The notes below the pieces were generated by a model. The model searched no databases. It was not told the origin of the DNA and worked only from the letters and a program-made list of their open reading frames with translations. Both the position numbers and the translations under genes were made by a program. This document shows, piece by piece, positions 1 to 6,278 of a stretch of DNA of 18,768 nucleotides; positions within the stretch are counted from its first letter, which is position 1, and each line of letters begins with the position of its first letter. The DNA is from Anaerolineae bacterium (lineage in GTDB: Bacteria > Chloroflexota > Anaerolineae > B4-G1 > SLSP01), in the NCBI GenBank assembly GCA_016928755.1, contig JAFGKB010000188.1, positions 1 through 18,768 of the forward strand, given 5' to 3'.

Positions 1-201
1 GGCTTGCGCCAGAGTTGTGATGCGTTACACTGTGGGCTACGTCCCTACCTCCATGATGATTTAAACACTATCCGGCTGGCTACATCTTTGGTAGCCGACC
101 CGCCACTGGAGTTATGGCCGGAGATTGTGGTCCGTGTGCCGCTGCCCAAAGATGTAGAATTGCAGTTGGTAAATCCCTTGCGGGTAGAGAGCGTACGTTG
201 A
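1..201 (+). CDS. Unrecognised protein, C-terminal fragment
   Basis: The frame is open from the first base and stops with TGA at 199-201, so this is the 3' end of a plus-strand gene that begins outside the window. A TTG at position 4 could be read as a start but has no Shine-Dalgarno sequence in view. About 66 residues are visible, with a C-terminal stretch rich in Pro, Val and Leu (ending NPLRVESVR) and two Cys near the beginning. I do not recognise the family. It converges on the alaX-like gene, whose stop lies only 5 nt downstream, which supports a real gene end here. No terminator hairpin is visible between them. Confidence 0.5.
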   Translation, partial: GLRQSCDALHCGLRPYLHDDLNTIRLATSLVADPPLELWPEIVVRVPLPKDVELQLVNPLRVESVR

Positions 202-206
202 TAATT

Positions 207-929
207 TTAAGAGGGCGTCGCTTCAAGGGCCACCTCTAGCCGTTTGTTGATACGTCCCTTGCTTTTATAGTTTGCAATACGAATCCGGCCTACTTCCTGG
301 GTATTATTAACGTGTGTGCCCCCATCTGCTTGCAGGTCCAGTCCTTCAATCTCTATCGTCCGTATTACCTTGATTTGTGATGGAAGTAAATTGATTTTGG
401 TGCGGATTAGGTCGGGATGTTGGTCTGCCTCTTCCCTCGGTAGAAAATTAACGTGGGTGGGACGTGCCGCATCAACTTCTACATTAATTTTCAATTCGAT
501 TTCATTGACCAAATCCCGGCTTAGATTCTCGAACTCAAAATCCATTCGCCCATACAACGGTTGCATATTGCCACCGGTCACTTTCGCGCCATAGTCACGC
601 CATACAACACCGCATAAGATATGCATAGCGGTATGGGTGCGCATCAAAGCATATCTGTGTTCCCAATCAATATTCCCGGTTACTGTGGTGCCTTCCTCTG
701 GCGGTGTCCCTGTTACTGTATGCCAGATTAGACCTCCTTGGCGATTAACCTTTGTCACCGGCCATATTTGGGTGCCGTTGGTCAGTGTTCCTAAATCGTG
801 GGGTTGCCCGCCACCGCCAGGGTAGAAGGCCGTAGCACTTAAGGCTACCGTGTCACCTTCCACCGCAATAACTTGGGCTTCAAAAGTTTTTAAGTACGCA
901 TCATTATGGTAAAGTTGCTTTGTTTCCAT
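207..929 (-). CDS. alaX: AlaX-type alanyl-tRNA editing protein
   Basis: Free-standing relative of the alanyl-tRNA synthetase editing domain, which hydrolyses Ser or Gly mischarged on tRNA(Ala) in the cytoplasm. The 240-residue protein has the N-terminal half of the AlaRS beta-barrel (Gly-rich FYPGGGGQP at 36-43), the metal-binding HTAMH motif (H99, H103) and the C-terminal GGTHV motif (H206). The position usually held by the Cys of CxxxH is Asp202 here. The length fits AlaX-M proteins. The start is the ATG at 929 because AAGGAGC lies 5 nt upstream. A GTG at 962 in the same frame lies inside a dispersed hairpin repeat and has no ribosome site, so it was not used. The gene follows rsmI on the same strand after a 129-nt gap and may be cotranscribed with it. 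Family assignment is firm; catalytic competence with Asp202 is inference. Confidence 0.9.
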   Translation of the reverse strand: METKQLYHNDAYLKTFEAQVIAVEGDTVALSATAFYPGGGGQPHDLGTLTNGTQIWPVTKVNRQGGLIWHTVTGTPPEEGTTVTGNIDWEHRYALMRTHTAMHILCGVVWRDYGAKVTGGNMQPLYGRMDFEFENLSRDLVNEIELKINVEVDAARPTHVNFLPREEADQHPDLIRTKINLLPSQIKVIRTIEIEGLDLQADGGTHVNNTQEVGRIRIANYKSKGRINKRLEVALEATPS

Positions 930-948
930 GTATAGCTCCTTGGATAAA

Positions 949-984
949 TAAGTGCATTGCACTTTCTTAAGTGCGCTACACTTA
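949..984. repeat. Dispersed hairpin repeat, copy 1
   Basis: Imperfect inverted repeat with 14-nt arms (949-962 and 971-984, 11 of 14 positions matching) and an 8-nt spacer TTTCTTAA. The same architecture, arms and a closely similar spacer (ATTCCTAA) occur at 14178-14209 between thiP and thiQ. The shared core is GTGCAWTGCAC, spacer, GTGCGYTRCAC. A further half-arm (GTTGCACA) is at 1001-1008. The repeat sits in the rsmI-alaX gap, about 20 nt upstream of the alaX start. It could be a REP-like element or an RNA-processing hairpin. Confidence 0.6.
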
Positions 985-1058
985 TTAATTTATGAATTAC
1001 GTTGCACATGGTCTAAGTAGTAGCAGTTGGGTTTATCTGAGGCCTTGAGGATCTTTTT

Positions 1059-1877
1059 TTATTGTTCCATCTGCAGTTTATAAATCTCACGCCGGCTCCA
1101 TCCTGATTCTTTCGCTACAGCCCGTGCTGCCTGGGACGGCGAGTAGCCCTGGGCCAGATATTGGCCTAATGCTATCTTTACTTGCTCTACATCCCACTGT
1201 GCAGCTTCCTCCGGTGCCCCGGCCACAACAAGTGTATATTCACCTCTTGGCGAACGAGTTTCCATATTTTCTATTGCTGTCTGAATGTCACCCCGCCATA
1301 CTTCTTCATAGAGTTTCGTCATTTCCCGGCATAAGGCGATAGAGCGGTTCCCCAATACCTCTAGGAGTGCGTTTAGCGTGGCTTCCAGGCGATGTGGAGC
1401 TTCATAAAGCACTAATGTAGCCTTTAATGTATGGATCTCATAAAGCGTCTTTTTGCGTTCATTTGCTTTGCGGGATAGAAACCCTAGGAAGAGGAAGCTA
1501 TCTGTCGGTAATCCTGATGCTACCAGAGCGGCAGTGTGGGCCGAGGGGCCAGGAATGGGGACAACCTGGAAGCCTTCTTCCAAGGCGGCTCTGATTAGCG
1601 TATATCCGGGATCGGAAATCCCTGGCATTCCCGCATCGGATATAAGTGCTACATCACCGCCGCTTAAAGCTTCCAAGATAGCGTTGAGTTTTCGTTGTTT
1701 ATTACCCTCGAAGAAAGAGGTTAAAGAAGTTTTGATATTGTAATGGTCCAGCAAAACCCGTGCTTTGCGGGTATCCTCTGCGGCTATAAGAGGTACTGCG
1801 CCTAAAATACGTAGGGCACGCATTGTAATATCCTCTAAGTTGCCAATGGGTGTTCCTACTATATATAGTGTAGTCAT
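1059..1877 (-). CDS. rsmI: 16S rRNA (cytidine-1402-2'-O)-methyltransferase
   Basis: RsmI uses S-adenosylmethionine to 2'-O-methylate C1402 in the decoding centre of 16S rRNA. The 272-residue length is typical. Visible family signatures of the tetrapyrrole-methylase fold are GTPIGNL at 8-14, AAEDTR at 32-37, SDAGMPGISDPG at 80-91 and PIPGPSA at 107-113. A C-terminal helix-turn-helix-like region (SPSQAARAVAKESGWSRREIY) completes the usual domain set. The ATG at 1877 opens directly on the conserved N-terminus; upstream there is only a weak ribosome site (AAGGC about 11 nt away). It follows the KaiC-like gene on the same strand, separated by 142 nt containing a palindrome and a long inverted repeat, so it may have its own control. 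Confidence 0.96.
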   Translation of the reverse strand: MTTLYIVGTPIGNLEDITMRALRILGAVPLIAAEDTRKARVLLDHYNIKTSLTSFFEGNKQRKLNAILEALSGGDVALISDAGMPGISDPGYTLIRAALEEGFQVVPIPGPSAHTAALVASGLPTDSFLFLGFLSRKANERKKTLYEIHTLKATLVLYEAPHRLEATLNALLEVLGNRSIALCREMTKLYEEVWRGDIQTAIENMETRSPRGEYTLVVAGAPEEAAQWDVEQVKIALGQYLAQGYSPSQAARAVAKESGWSRREIYKLQMEQ

Positions 1878-1914
1878 AAAACTTTATTGCCTTATTGAAT
1901 GAGAAAATTTTCCA

Positions 1915-1931
1915 GGTTATGTTACATAACC
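1915..1931. promoter_or_regulatory. 17-bp perfect palindrome, candidate operator
   Basis: GGTTATGT-T-ACATAACC: 8-bp arms around a single central base, 37 nt upstream of the rsmI start. The size and dyad symmetry are what a dimeric helix-turn-helix repressor would bind. It abuts the long inverted repeat that begins at 1931. No regulator can be named from the sequence; function is inference. Confidence 0.4.
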
Positions 1932-1978
1932 TCATTACCTTTCAGGAAGCTATAAGTAGCTTCCTGAAAGGTAATGAG
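1931..1978. repeat. Perfect 22-bp inverted repeat with 4-nt loop
   Basis: Arms 1931-1952 and 1957-1978 are exactly complementary, with loop TAAG at 1953-1956. The hairpin lies between the KaiC-like gene and rsmI. Neither strand has a T-run after the stem, so it is not a classical intrinsic terminator. It may be an mRNA-stabilising or processing hairpin at the end of the upstream operon, or a member of a dispersed repeat family. Confidence 0.75.
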
Positions 1979-2019
1979 ATTGAGACAATCTAAGTGAGGG
2001 GCACTTTGTGTTATAAAAT

Positions 2020-2748
2020 CTATGCCCGGTGGGATATACCGCTTAACAGTGATCCACGCTGCTCGAAGATACCGTCAACTACTAGCCCGCCATTCTGGAT
2101 ATGATAATCCCGAATAGCCTGGTCATGGTCACTGCCCCGCATTTTAAGGACAACGATGGCCCGTTTAATAGCACTTTCCACCTCGACATAGCGCAGGAGT
2201 ATGATGCCATCTACTAAAAATGCCAGGCCCCCTTTATCGGTGCGGCGATACTGACTTCGTTTCTCCTCACTCAGGAGTAACGTCGTAATCTGTTCTCTGC
2301 GCAGGCTATTCACAACCCCGGTATAAATATGGCGTAACTCTACCGGATTATTGGTTAGACGATTGAAGTGGGTTGCACTATCCAGCACCGCTCGTTGTAC
2401 ATTCGCTTCTCTTATATGCGAATGGATGGAGCTTAACGGATCTTGAATACTCGTCTGTAAGACTTGAGGTGAGGTAAAGATAATGCGCAGCTTCCCCTCA
2501 CGCTCTGGCGTGCGGAGATCGAAGCCGAGTGATTCTGCATCCCGGTATAAAGATTGGGGGAATTCCTCGAACGTTATAAAGATACCGTTTTGACCTTCTT
2601 TTATTCCCTCAAGGAGAAATTGCAATGCCAACGAAGTTTTTCCTGTCCCCGGCGCGCCCCGTATCTGTATCACGGAATGCGGCAAGAAACCGCCACGTAA
2701 CATCTTATCTAATTCGGTAATTCCAGTGGACACACGTGACTCTGTCAT
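2020..2748 (-). CDS. KaiC-like RecA-family ATPase (single domain)
   Basis: A 242-residue protein made of one KaiC/RadA-type ATPase domain. Visible motifs: Walker A GAPGTGKTS at 31-39; the paired catalytic glutamates FEE at 60-62; Walker B RAVLDS at 119-124; and the KaiC-type KMRGSDHD segment at 202-209. The N-terminal TGITELDKMLRGGFLP is the standard lead-in of the family. True clock KaiC has two such domains, and no kaiA or kaiB is visible, so a circadian role is not supported; single-domain relatives are usually signalling or regulatory ATPases of unknown target. The ATG at 2748 has AGGAGG 5 nt upstream. It is the last gene of a tight three-gene set, 15 nt after the Pro/Thr-rich membrane protein. 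Fold is secure, role unknown. Confidence 0.85.
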   Translation of the reverse strand: MTESRVSTGITELDKMLRGGFLPHSVIQIRGAPGTGKTSLALQFLLEGIKEGQNGIFITFEEFPQSLYRDAESLGFDLRTPEREGKLRIIFTSPQVLQTSIQDPLSSIHSHIREANVQRAVLDSATHFNRLTNNPVELRHIYTGVVNSLRREQITTLLLSEEKRSQYRRTDKGGLAFLVDGIILLRYVEVESAIKRAIVVLKMRGSDHDQAIRDYHIQNGGLVVDGIFEQRGSLLSGISHRA

Positions 2749-2763
2749 AGGTCCTCCTGCTAG

Positions 2764-3450
2764 CTAATGGTTCTTAGTAAAGACAATAAAAGCCATAGAT
2801 TTCGAGCAAAAACCCTCGAAATCCAGGATGATCTCCGGTGAAACTGGTGGATGGTCTGGATTATCACGGGAGTGGATTTGCACGCGGAATACGCCTCTCA
2901 GGTCTTGAGGTTGGTTGTTGATGAACTGTTCCCATCCTGAGTCCCCATACATCTGTTTATCACCAGAGTTTACCACAACATCTATACCACCACCCCATAC
3001 ATGAATAGGATAACCTGTTAATGCGTTACCGTCAATATCCTGCACCACACCGGCAATACCCATCCAGTTACACCCATAATAAGGGGTTTCATAGCTTATC
3101 TCATAAGTAAAGGGATATGGAGAACGAGTTACCCGGGGGGTAGCTGTCTCTGTTGGAGGGATAGGGGTAGCCGTCGGTGATGGCGTTGGTGTGGCAGAAG
3201 GGGTGGCTGTGAATGTGGCCGGCGGGGTTGGTGTTATAGTCGGTATTGGAGTTGGGGTCCAAGTGGCCGGAAGTACCAGGGGGGTAGCTGTGGGAGTATT
3301 AGTAACGACTGCCATTTGGGGCGCTGGCGGGAACGGGTTGATGGGTAAGTACGGATTGAGGGCAATTGCGATATAACAAATCAAGGTCAGCATTGTGAGT
3401 GCTAACATAAGCAGCGTTAAGCTATTGAACAACCGGTCGCGCCCTTGCAT
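2764..3450 (-). CDS. Membrane-anchored protein with Pro/Thr-rich linker
   Basis: No known family recognised. The 228-residue protein has a short basic N-terminus, one hydrophobic membrane segment at about 10-31, a Pro/Thr-rich linker of TPTPTP type at about 50-110, and a compact C-terminal domain (about 115-228) containing two Cys (C127, C215). The region GIAGVVQDIDGNALTGYPIHV (split after DIDG) resembles a beta-sandwich carboxypeptidase-regulatory-like repeat, but that is tentative. The linker and single anchor suggest the C-terminal domain is displayed outside the cytoplasmic membrane. Two ATG codons are adjacent; the second (3450) is 5 nt from AGGAGG, the first (3453) only 2 nt. The gene lies 6 nt after the parvulin lipoprotein and 15 nt before the KaiC-like ATPase, so all three are probably cotranscribed. 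Confidence 0.75.
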   Translation of the reverse strand: MQGRDRLFNSLTLLMLALTMLTLICYIAIALNPYLPINPFPPAPQMAVVTNTPTATPLVLPATWTPTPIPTITPTPPATFTATPSATPTPSPTATPIPPTETATPRVTRSPYPFTYEISYETPYYGCNWMGIAGVVQDIDGNALTGYPIHVWGGGIDVVVNSGDKQMYGDSGWEQFINNQPQDLRGVFRVQIHSRDNPDHPPVSPEIILDFEGFCSKSMAFIVFTKNH

Positions 3451-3459
3451 CATAACCTC

Positions 3460-4413
3460 CTATTGAGCAGAGACAGTCACGTAACGCTGTACGTTGGCCT
3501 GTGCCCAAAGATTATCGATCCATTCACGGACTGCCTTATCACGAAGAAGCCGCAGGTTATCGGGAGAAACGTCCAGTTCCGGGACACGTTCTAGTGACTG
3601 GATAATATGATAACCTAATTCACTCTGTATCACCGCGCTAAGTTGCCCTGGCTGGAGTGAAAAGGCGACTTCCTCAACCTCTCGCGATGTCAATATGCCC
3701 CGTGGAAAGTAACCTAAATCTCCGCCATTATCGCGGGTACTCTCATCCTTAGAATATGCCTGTGCCATTGCCCCAAAATCGTTCCCGGCTTCAAGTTGCG
3801 CGAGGACTTGCTGTGCTTCCTCGGGAGTTGTCAGAAGGATATGCCGCGCCCGGATATGTTCTGCCGTTGTGGGAACTTGATCGACAATACGATTTACCAT
3901 TTCCGAGGCGATCATCTCGCGCCGTAGCTCTTCGCGCATCTCTTCTAACGTCATCCCTTCGTTCTCCAGCCGGCGTTGGAACTCAGCTTCTCCAATATCA
4001 GCCTTCAATGATTCAATGGTCATATCTATCTCTTGATCGCTGATACTGACCCCCGCTTCAGTAGCGGCTTGCTCAATAAGGATCTGTTCCAACATACGTT
4101 CCAAGACCCAGGAGCGGGCCTGTTCTAAAGCTTGCTGTCCTTCTTCGGTACTGGGATCTTGGCCCGCCGCCGTCATAGAGGTTTCATAGCGGGCAATCTG
4201 ACGCTCATACTCTGCTAGGGTAAGCTTTTGGCCGTTCACTTCAGCCGCTACCGGCTCTATTGTCGGCGTCGGGGGAATAGGAGTAGGTGCCGGTGCATCC
4301 GTATTCGCTGGTGATTCTGTTGTAGGTACTATCTGTGGCGTTGAAGTTGCACAGCCGGTCATTAAGATTATACTCATCACCACTAACAGATGAAAGCGTT
4401 TGATAATTACCAT
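3460..4413 (-). CDS. Parvulin-type peptidyl-prolyl isomerase lipoprotein (SurA/PrsA-like)
   Basis: Extracytoplasmic foldase that catalyses cis-trans isomerisation of prolyl bonds in exported proteins. The 317-residue protein begins with a lipoprotein signal peptide (lipobox LMTGC, acylated Cys21), followed by a Pro/Thr-rich spacer (about 25-55), a SurA-type helical region (about 58-180) and a PpiC rotamase domain (about 185-277) with ARHILL, DNGGDLGYF and the closing LGYHII. A short helical tail follows. The ATG at 4413 is chosen over an in-frame ATG at 4431 because AGGAGG lies 7 nt before it. First gene of the operon with the Pro/Thr-rich protein and the KaiC-like ATPase, with its own promoter at 4524-4552. 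Confidence 0.92.
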   Translation of the reverse strand: MVIIKRFHLLVVMSIILMTGCATSTPQIVPTTESPANTDAPAPTPIPPTPTIEPVAAEVNGQKLTLAEYERQIARYETSMTAAGQDPSTEEGQQALEQARSWVLERMLEQILIEQAATEAGVSISDQEIDMTIESLKADIGEAEFQRRLENEGMTLEEMREELRREMIASEMVNRIVDQVPTTAEHIRARHILLTTPEEAQQVLAQLEAGNDFGAMAQAYSKDESTRDNGGDLGYFPRGILTSREVEEVAFSLQPGQLSAVIQSELGYHIIQSLERVPELDVSPDNLRLLRDKAVREWIDNLWAQANVQRYVTVSAQ

Positions 4414-4523
4414 TAAAATGCCTCCTGCCATAATTCCATAGTATAATAAGCTATAGTGTTACTCCAAAGTCTCCATACTGTATACTTACCCTTACTCCTT
4501 GAAGTAACCCTAGTCATTACCGT

Positions 4524-4552
4524 ATTATAGACTGATGAAGCAGTTTATGCAA
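4524..4552 (-). promoter_or_regulatory. Sigma70-type promoter for the parvulin operon
   Basis: On the minus strand TTGCAT (4552-4547), a 17-nt spacer and a perfect TATAAT (4529-4524). The predicted start of transcription is near 4517, giving a leader of about 100 nt before the ATG at 4413. The -35 box matches only its TTG core. The 331-bp stretch 4414-4744 between divergent genes holds only this promoter and the plus-strand one at 4655; I see no gene in it. Confidence 0.55.
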
Positions 4553-4654
4553 TTGAATCAAGGACCTTAATATAGCAGCGCAAAGGGACATATACCTTTT
4601 AATATACCAACTCTGTACTGTACGGTTAACTACTTAATTTTATTTACCATTTAA

Positions 4655-4683
4655 TTGACAAAATTAAAACAATGGAATAAAAT
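4655..4683 (+). promoter_or_regulatory. Strong sigma70-type promoter for the DUF2089 gene
   Basis: Consensus TTGACA (4655-4660), 17-nt spacer, TAAAAT (4678-4683), in an AT-rich stretch. Transcription should start near 4690, leaving a leader of about 55 nt with GAGGAGGT (4733-4740) 4 nt ahead of the ATG at 4745. Confidence 0.75.
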
Positions 4684-4744
4684 TAAGGTATTAGCTTAAA
4701 TTTTTTAATGTATTAAGCCTATTAAAGAGTGTGAGGAGGTCTAT

Positions 4745-5254
4745 ATGTACCCGCTACCTACAAAATGTCCCATTTGTGGCGGTGAACTTTACGCGGAGCG
4801 CGTGGCTTGTAAGCAATGTGAGAGTACCATAGAGGGTGAATTCTCACTTCAACAAGTAGCGCAATTGGTACCGGAACAATGGGAGTTCGCTTTTCAACAG
4901 TTATCGGCTTTGAGTCCTGAGCAATGGGGATTCGTTTTACAAGTTCTTCCTGGTTTAACAGAGTCACAATGGCAATTCTTGTTACGACTTGCCCGGCTTA
5001 CACCTGAACAGTGGGCGTTTGTGGATTTATTTTTAAATTGTGAGGGGCGGCTCAACCGGGTTCAAGAAGAGATGGAGCTTTCTTACCCCACTGTGCGGAA
5101 CCGGTTAAACGAGATCATTCAGTCTCTGGGTTATGAGGCGGAACTCTTTGATATTGGAGAATCGGCTGAACGCCAGACAGTTTTAGATGCGCTGGCTTCA
5201 GGGAATATTAGTGTTGATGATGCTATCGAATTTTTAAAGGAAATACAAGAGTAA
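4745..5254 (+). CDS. DUF2089 zinc-ribbon/helix-turn-helix protein with internal repeats
   Basis: DUF2089 proteins are small, probably DNA-binding, regulators of unknown target. The 169-residue protein has an N-terminal zinc ribbon (C8, C11, C22, C25), then a Leu/Gln-rich helical region, then a helix-turn-helix (about 100-130, with the family hallmark SYPTVRNRLNEI) and a C-terminal acidic helix (about 145-169). What is odd is the middle: the single L-S/T-PEQ segment normal in the family is present four times (PEQW at 43, 58 and 87, ESQW at 73) with 15-, 15- and 14-residue spacing, lengthening the protein by about 45 residues. Strong promoter and ribosome site. The GNAT gene begins 1 nt after its stop, indicating translational coupling and perhaps a shared function. 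Confidence 0.9.
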   Translation: MYPLPTKCPICGGELYAERVACKQCESTIEGEFSLQQVAQLVPEQWEFAFQQLSALSPEQWGFVLQVLPGLTESQWQFLLRLARLTPEQWAFVDLFLNCEGRLNRVQEEMELSYPTVRNRLNEIIQSLGYEAELFDIGESAERQTVLDALASGNISVDDAIEFLKEIQE

Positions 5255-5255
5255 T

Positions 5256-6242
5256 ATGTCAACGGCTATCCGGGTACAAGTTAAACATGAGGTTGACTCA
5301 GGGCTTCGTCCTGTAAATCCGCTACGTGATCTGTTGGAAATTGTTGATCTCATTGAGCTTGGATTTCAAGATGAACTAGACCCACAGGGCTTGAAGATGC
5401 TCAAGCAAATGCGGCGGTTTGCCCGCCAGAGGATGTGGCCCAGTATCTTCCATAGCAATGTCTTGGACCCTCAAGGCGTGGTCTGGATTGAGGATGGTCA
5501 CGTGGTTGGAAATTTATCCATCCGGCGGGCCGCATTCTCTCAATATTCTGGCTGGTTAATCGGTAATGTGGTAGTTCATCCCGATTACCGAGGCCAGCAT
5601 ATCGGGCGAGCTCTGATGGACTATGCGATTGAATGGGTTCTCGACCATCAGGGACATTGGGTGGGGCTTGAGGTTCGCGAGGACAATAAGGTTGCCCGTA
5701 ATCTATATGAATCTCTTGGTTTTGAACTTGTCGGGACAACGTTACATATGTTACGCCCTGGCGGACTGCGCTGGGATAGACCGACAGAAGATGCTACATC
5801 TTGGCGTTCGTCACGCCCAGAAGATAATAAACTCTGGGCAAGATTGGCCAAGGTGTGTTATGATTTGCGACAACAAGATGTCCTAGAAATTAGGCCAGGG
5901 CTTTATTCTTTTGGTAGCTGGTCCCGCAAGCTGGATCGTTGGTTAAATGGCCAGAACGAATGGGCCTGGGTCAAAGTTCGCGGGCAGACAGGTGCTCGGG
6001 CCGGTGTCTGTGTCCGCCTCGACCGTCGTTATCGTTTCTACCAGTGGGGGCTGTTGTTACACCCGCAAGAGGGAGAATTAGGTGCGCTGGAATCTATTTC
6101 TCAGGCTATTAGTGTTACACGCCGTGCTAGACTACCTGTTATTACTATTGTTCCAGCGCACCCGGAATTAGTTACCGCGTTAAAGACTATCGGCTTTGGG
6201 GTTCATCGTTCGTTAGCACAAATGCTGCTCCATCTTGAATAA
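5256..6242 (+). CDS. GNAT-family N-acetyltransferase, two-lobed
   Basis: Transfers an acetyl group from acetyl-CoA to an amine; the substrate cannot be told from sequence. In the 328-residue protein the N-terminal half is a canonical GNAT domain: motif A NVVVHPDYRGQHIGRAL (104-120) includes the pyrophosphate-binding RGQHIG, and motif B NKVARNLYESLGFELVG (144-160) follows. The C-terminal half (about 185-328) has a GNAT-like alternation of strands and helices, ending ELVTALKTIGFGVHRSLAQ, but no RxxGxG loop, so it may be a degenerate second lobe. The start ATG is 1 nt after the DUF2089 stop, with only a distant AAAGGAAA, consistent with coupled translation. It ends 36 nt before the convergent SPFH gene. 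Confidence 0.88.
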   Translation: MSTAIRVQVKHEVDSGLRPVNPLRDLLEIVDLIELGFQDELDPQGLKMLKQMRRFARQRMWPSIFHSNVLDPQGVVWIEDGHVVGNLSIRRAAFSQYSGWLIGNVVVHPDYRGQHIGRALMDYAIEWVLDHQGHWVGLEVREDNKVARNLYESLGFELVGTTLHMLRPGGLRWDRPTEDATSWRSSRPEDNKLWARLAKVCYDLRQQDVLEIRPGLYSFGSWSRKLDRWLNGQNEWAWVKVRGQTGARAGVCVRLDRRYRFYQWGLLLHPQEGELGALESISQAISVTRRARLPVITIVPAHPELVTALKTIGFGVHRSLAQMLLHLE

Positions 6243-6278
6243 GATAACTGTGTGCTAACAAGATTACCAAATCTTTAC

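Noticed and set aside
930..962. GTG start at 962 extending alaX by 11 residues
   Set aside because: No ribosome site there and the extension lies within the hairpin repeat; the ATG at 929 has AAGGAGC at good spacing and gives the normal AlaX N-terminus.
2020..2748. Circadian clock gene kaiC
   Set aside because: Only one ATPase domain and no kaiA or kaiB nearby; a clock role cannot be supported.
3121..3300. Tandem DNA repeat or CRISPR-like array in the GGTGTTGGTG-rich stretch
   Set aside because: The periodicity comes from Thr-Pro codons of the linker; there are no unique spacers or conserved repeat units.
3191..3376. Plus-strand ORF rich in Val, Gly and Ala
   Set aside because: It is the antisense reading of the Pro/Thr-rich linker; low complexity, no ribosome site.
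5401..5739. Antisense ORF within the GNAT gene
   Set aside because: No recognisable domain, no ribosome site, and fully inside a well-supported coding frame. The same applies to the other overlapping ORFs in rlmB, cysS, SPFH, thiP and thiQ.
6260..6275. Small inverted repeat AAGATT-ACCA-AATCTT between GNAT and SPFH genes
   Set aside because: Only six A/T-rich pairs and no clear T-run, too weak to call the terminator that this convergent gap might need.
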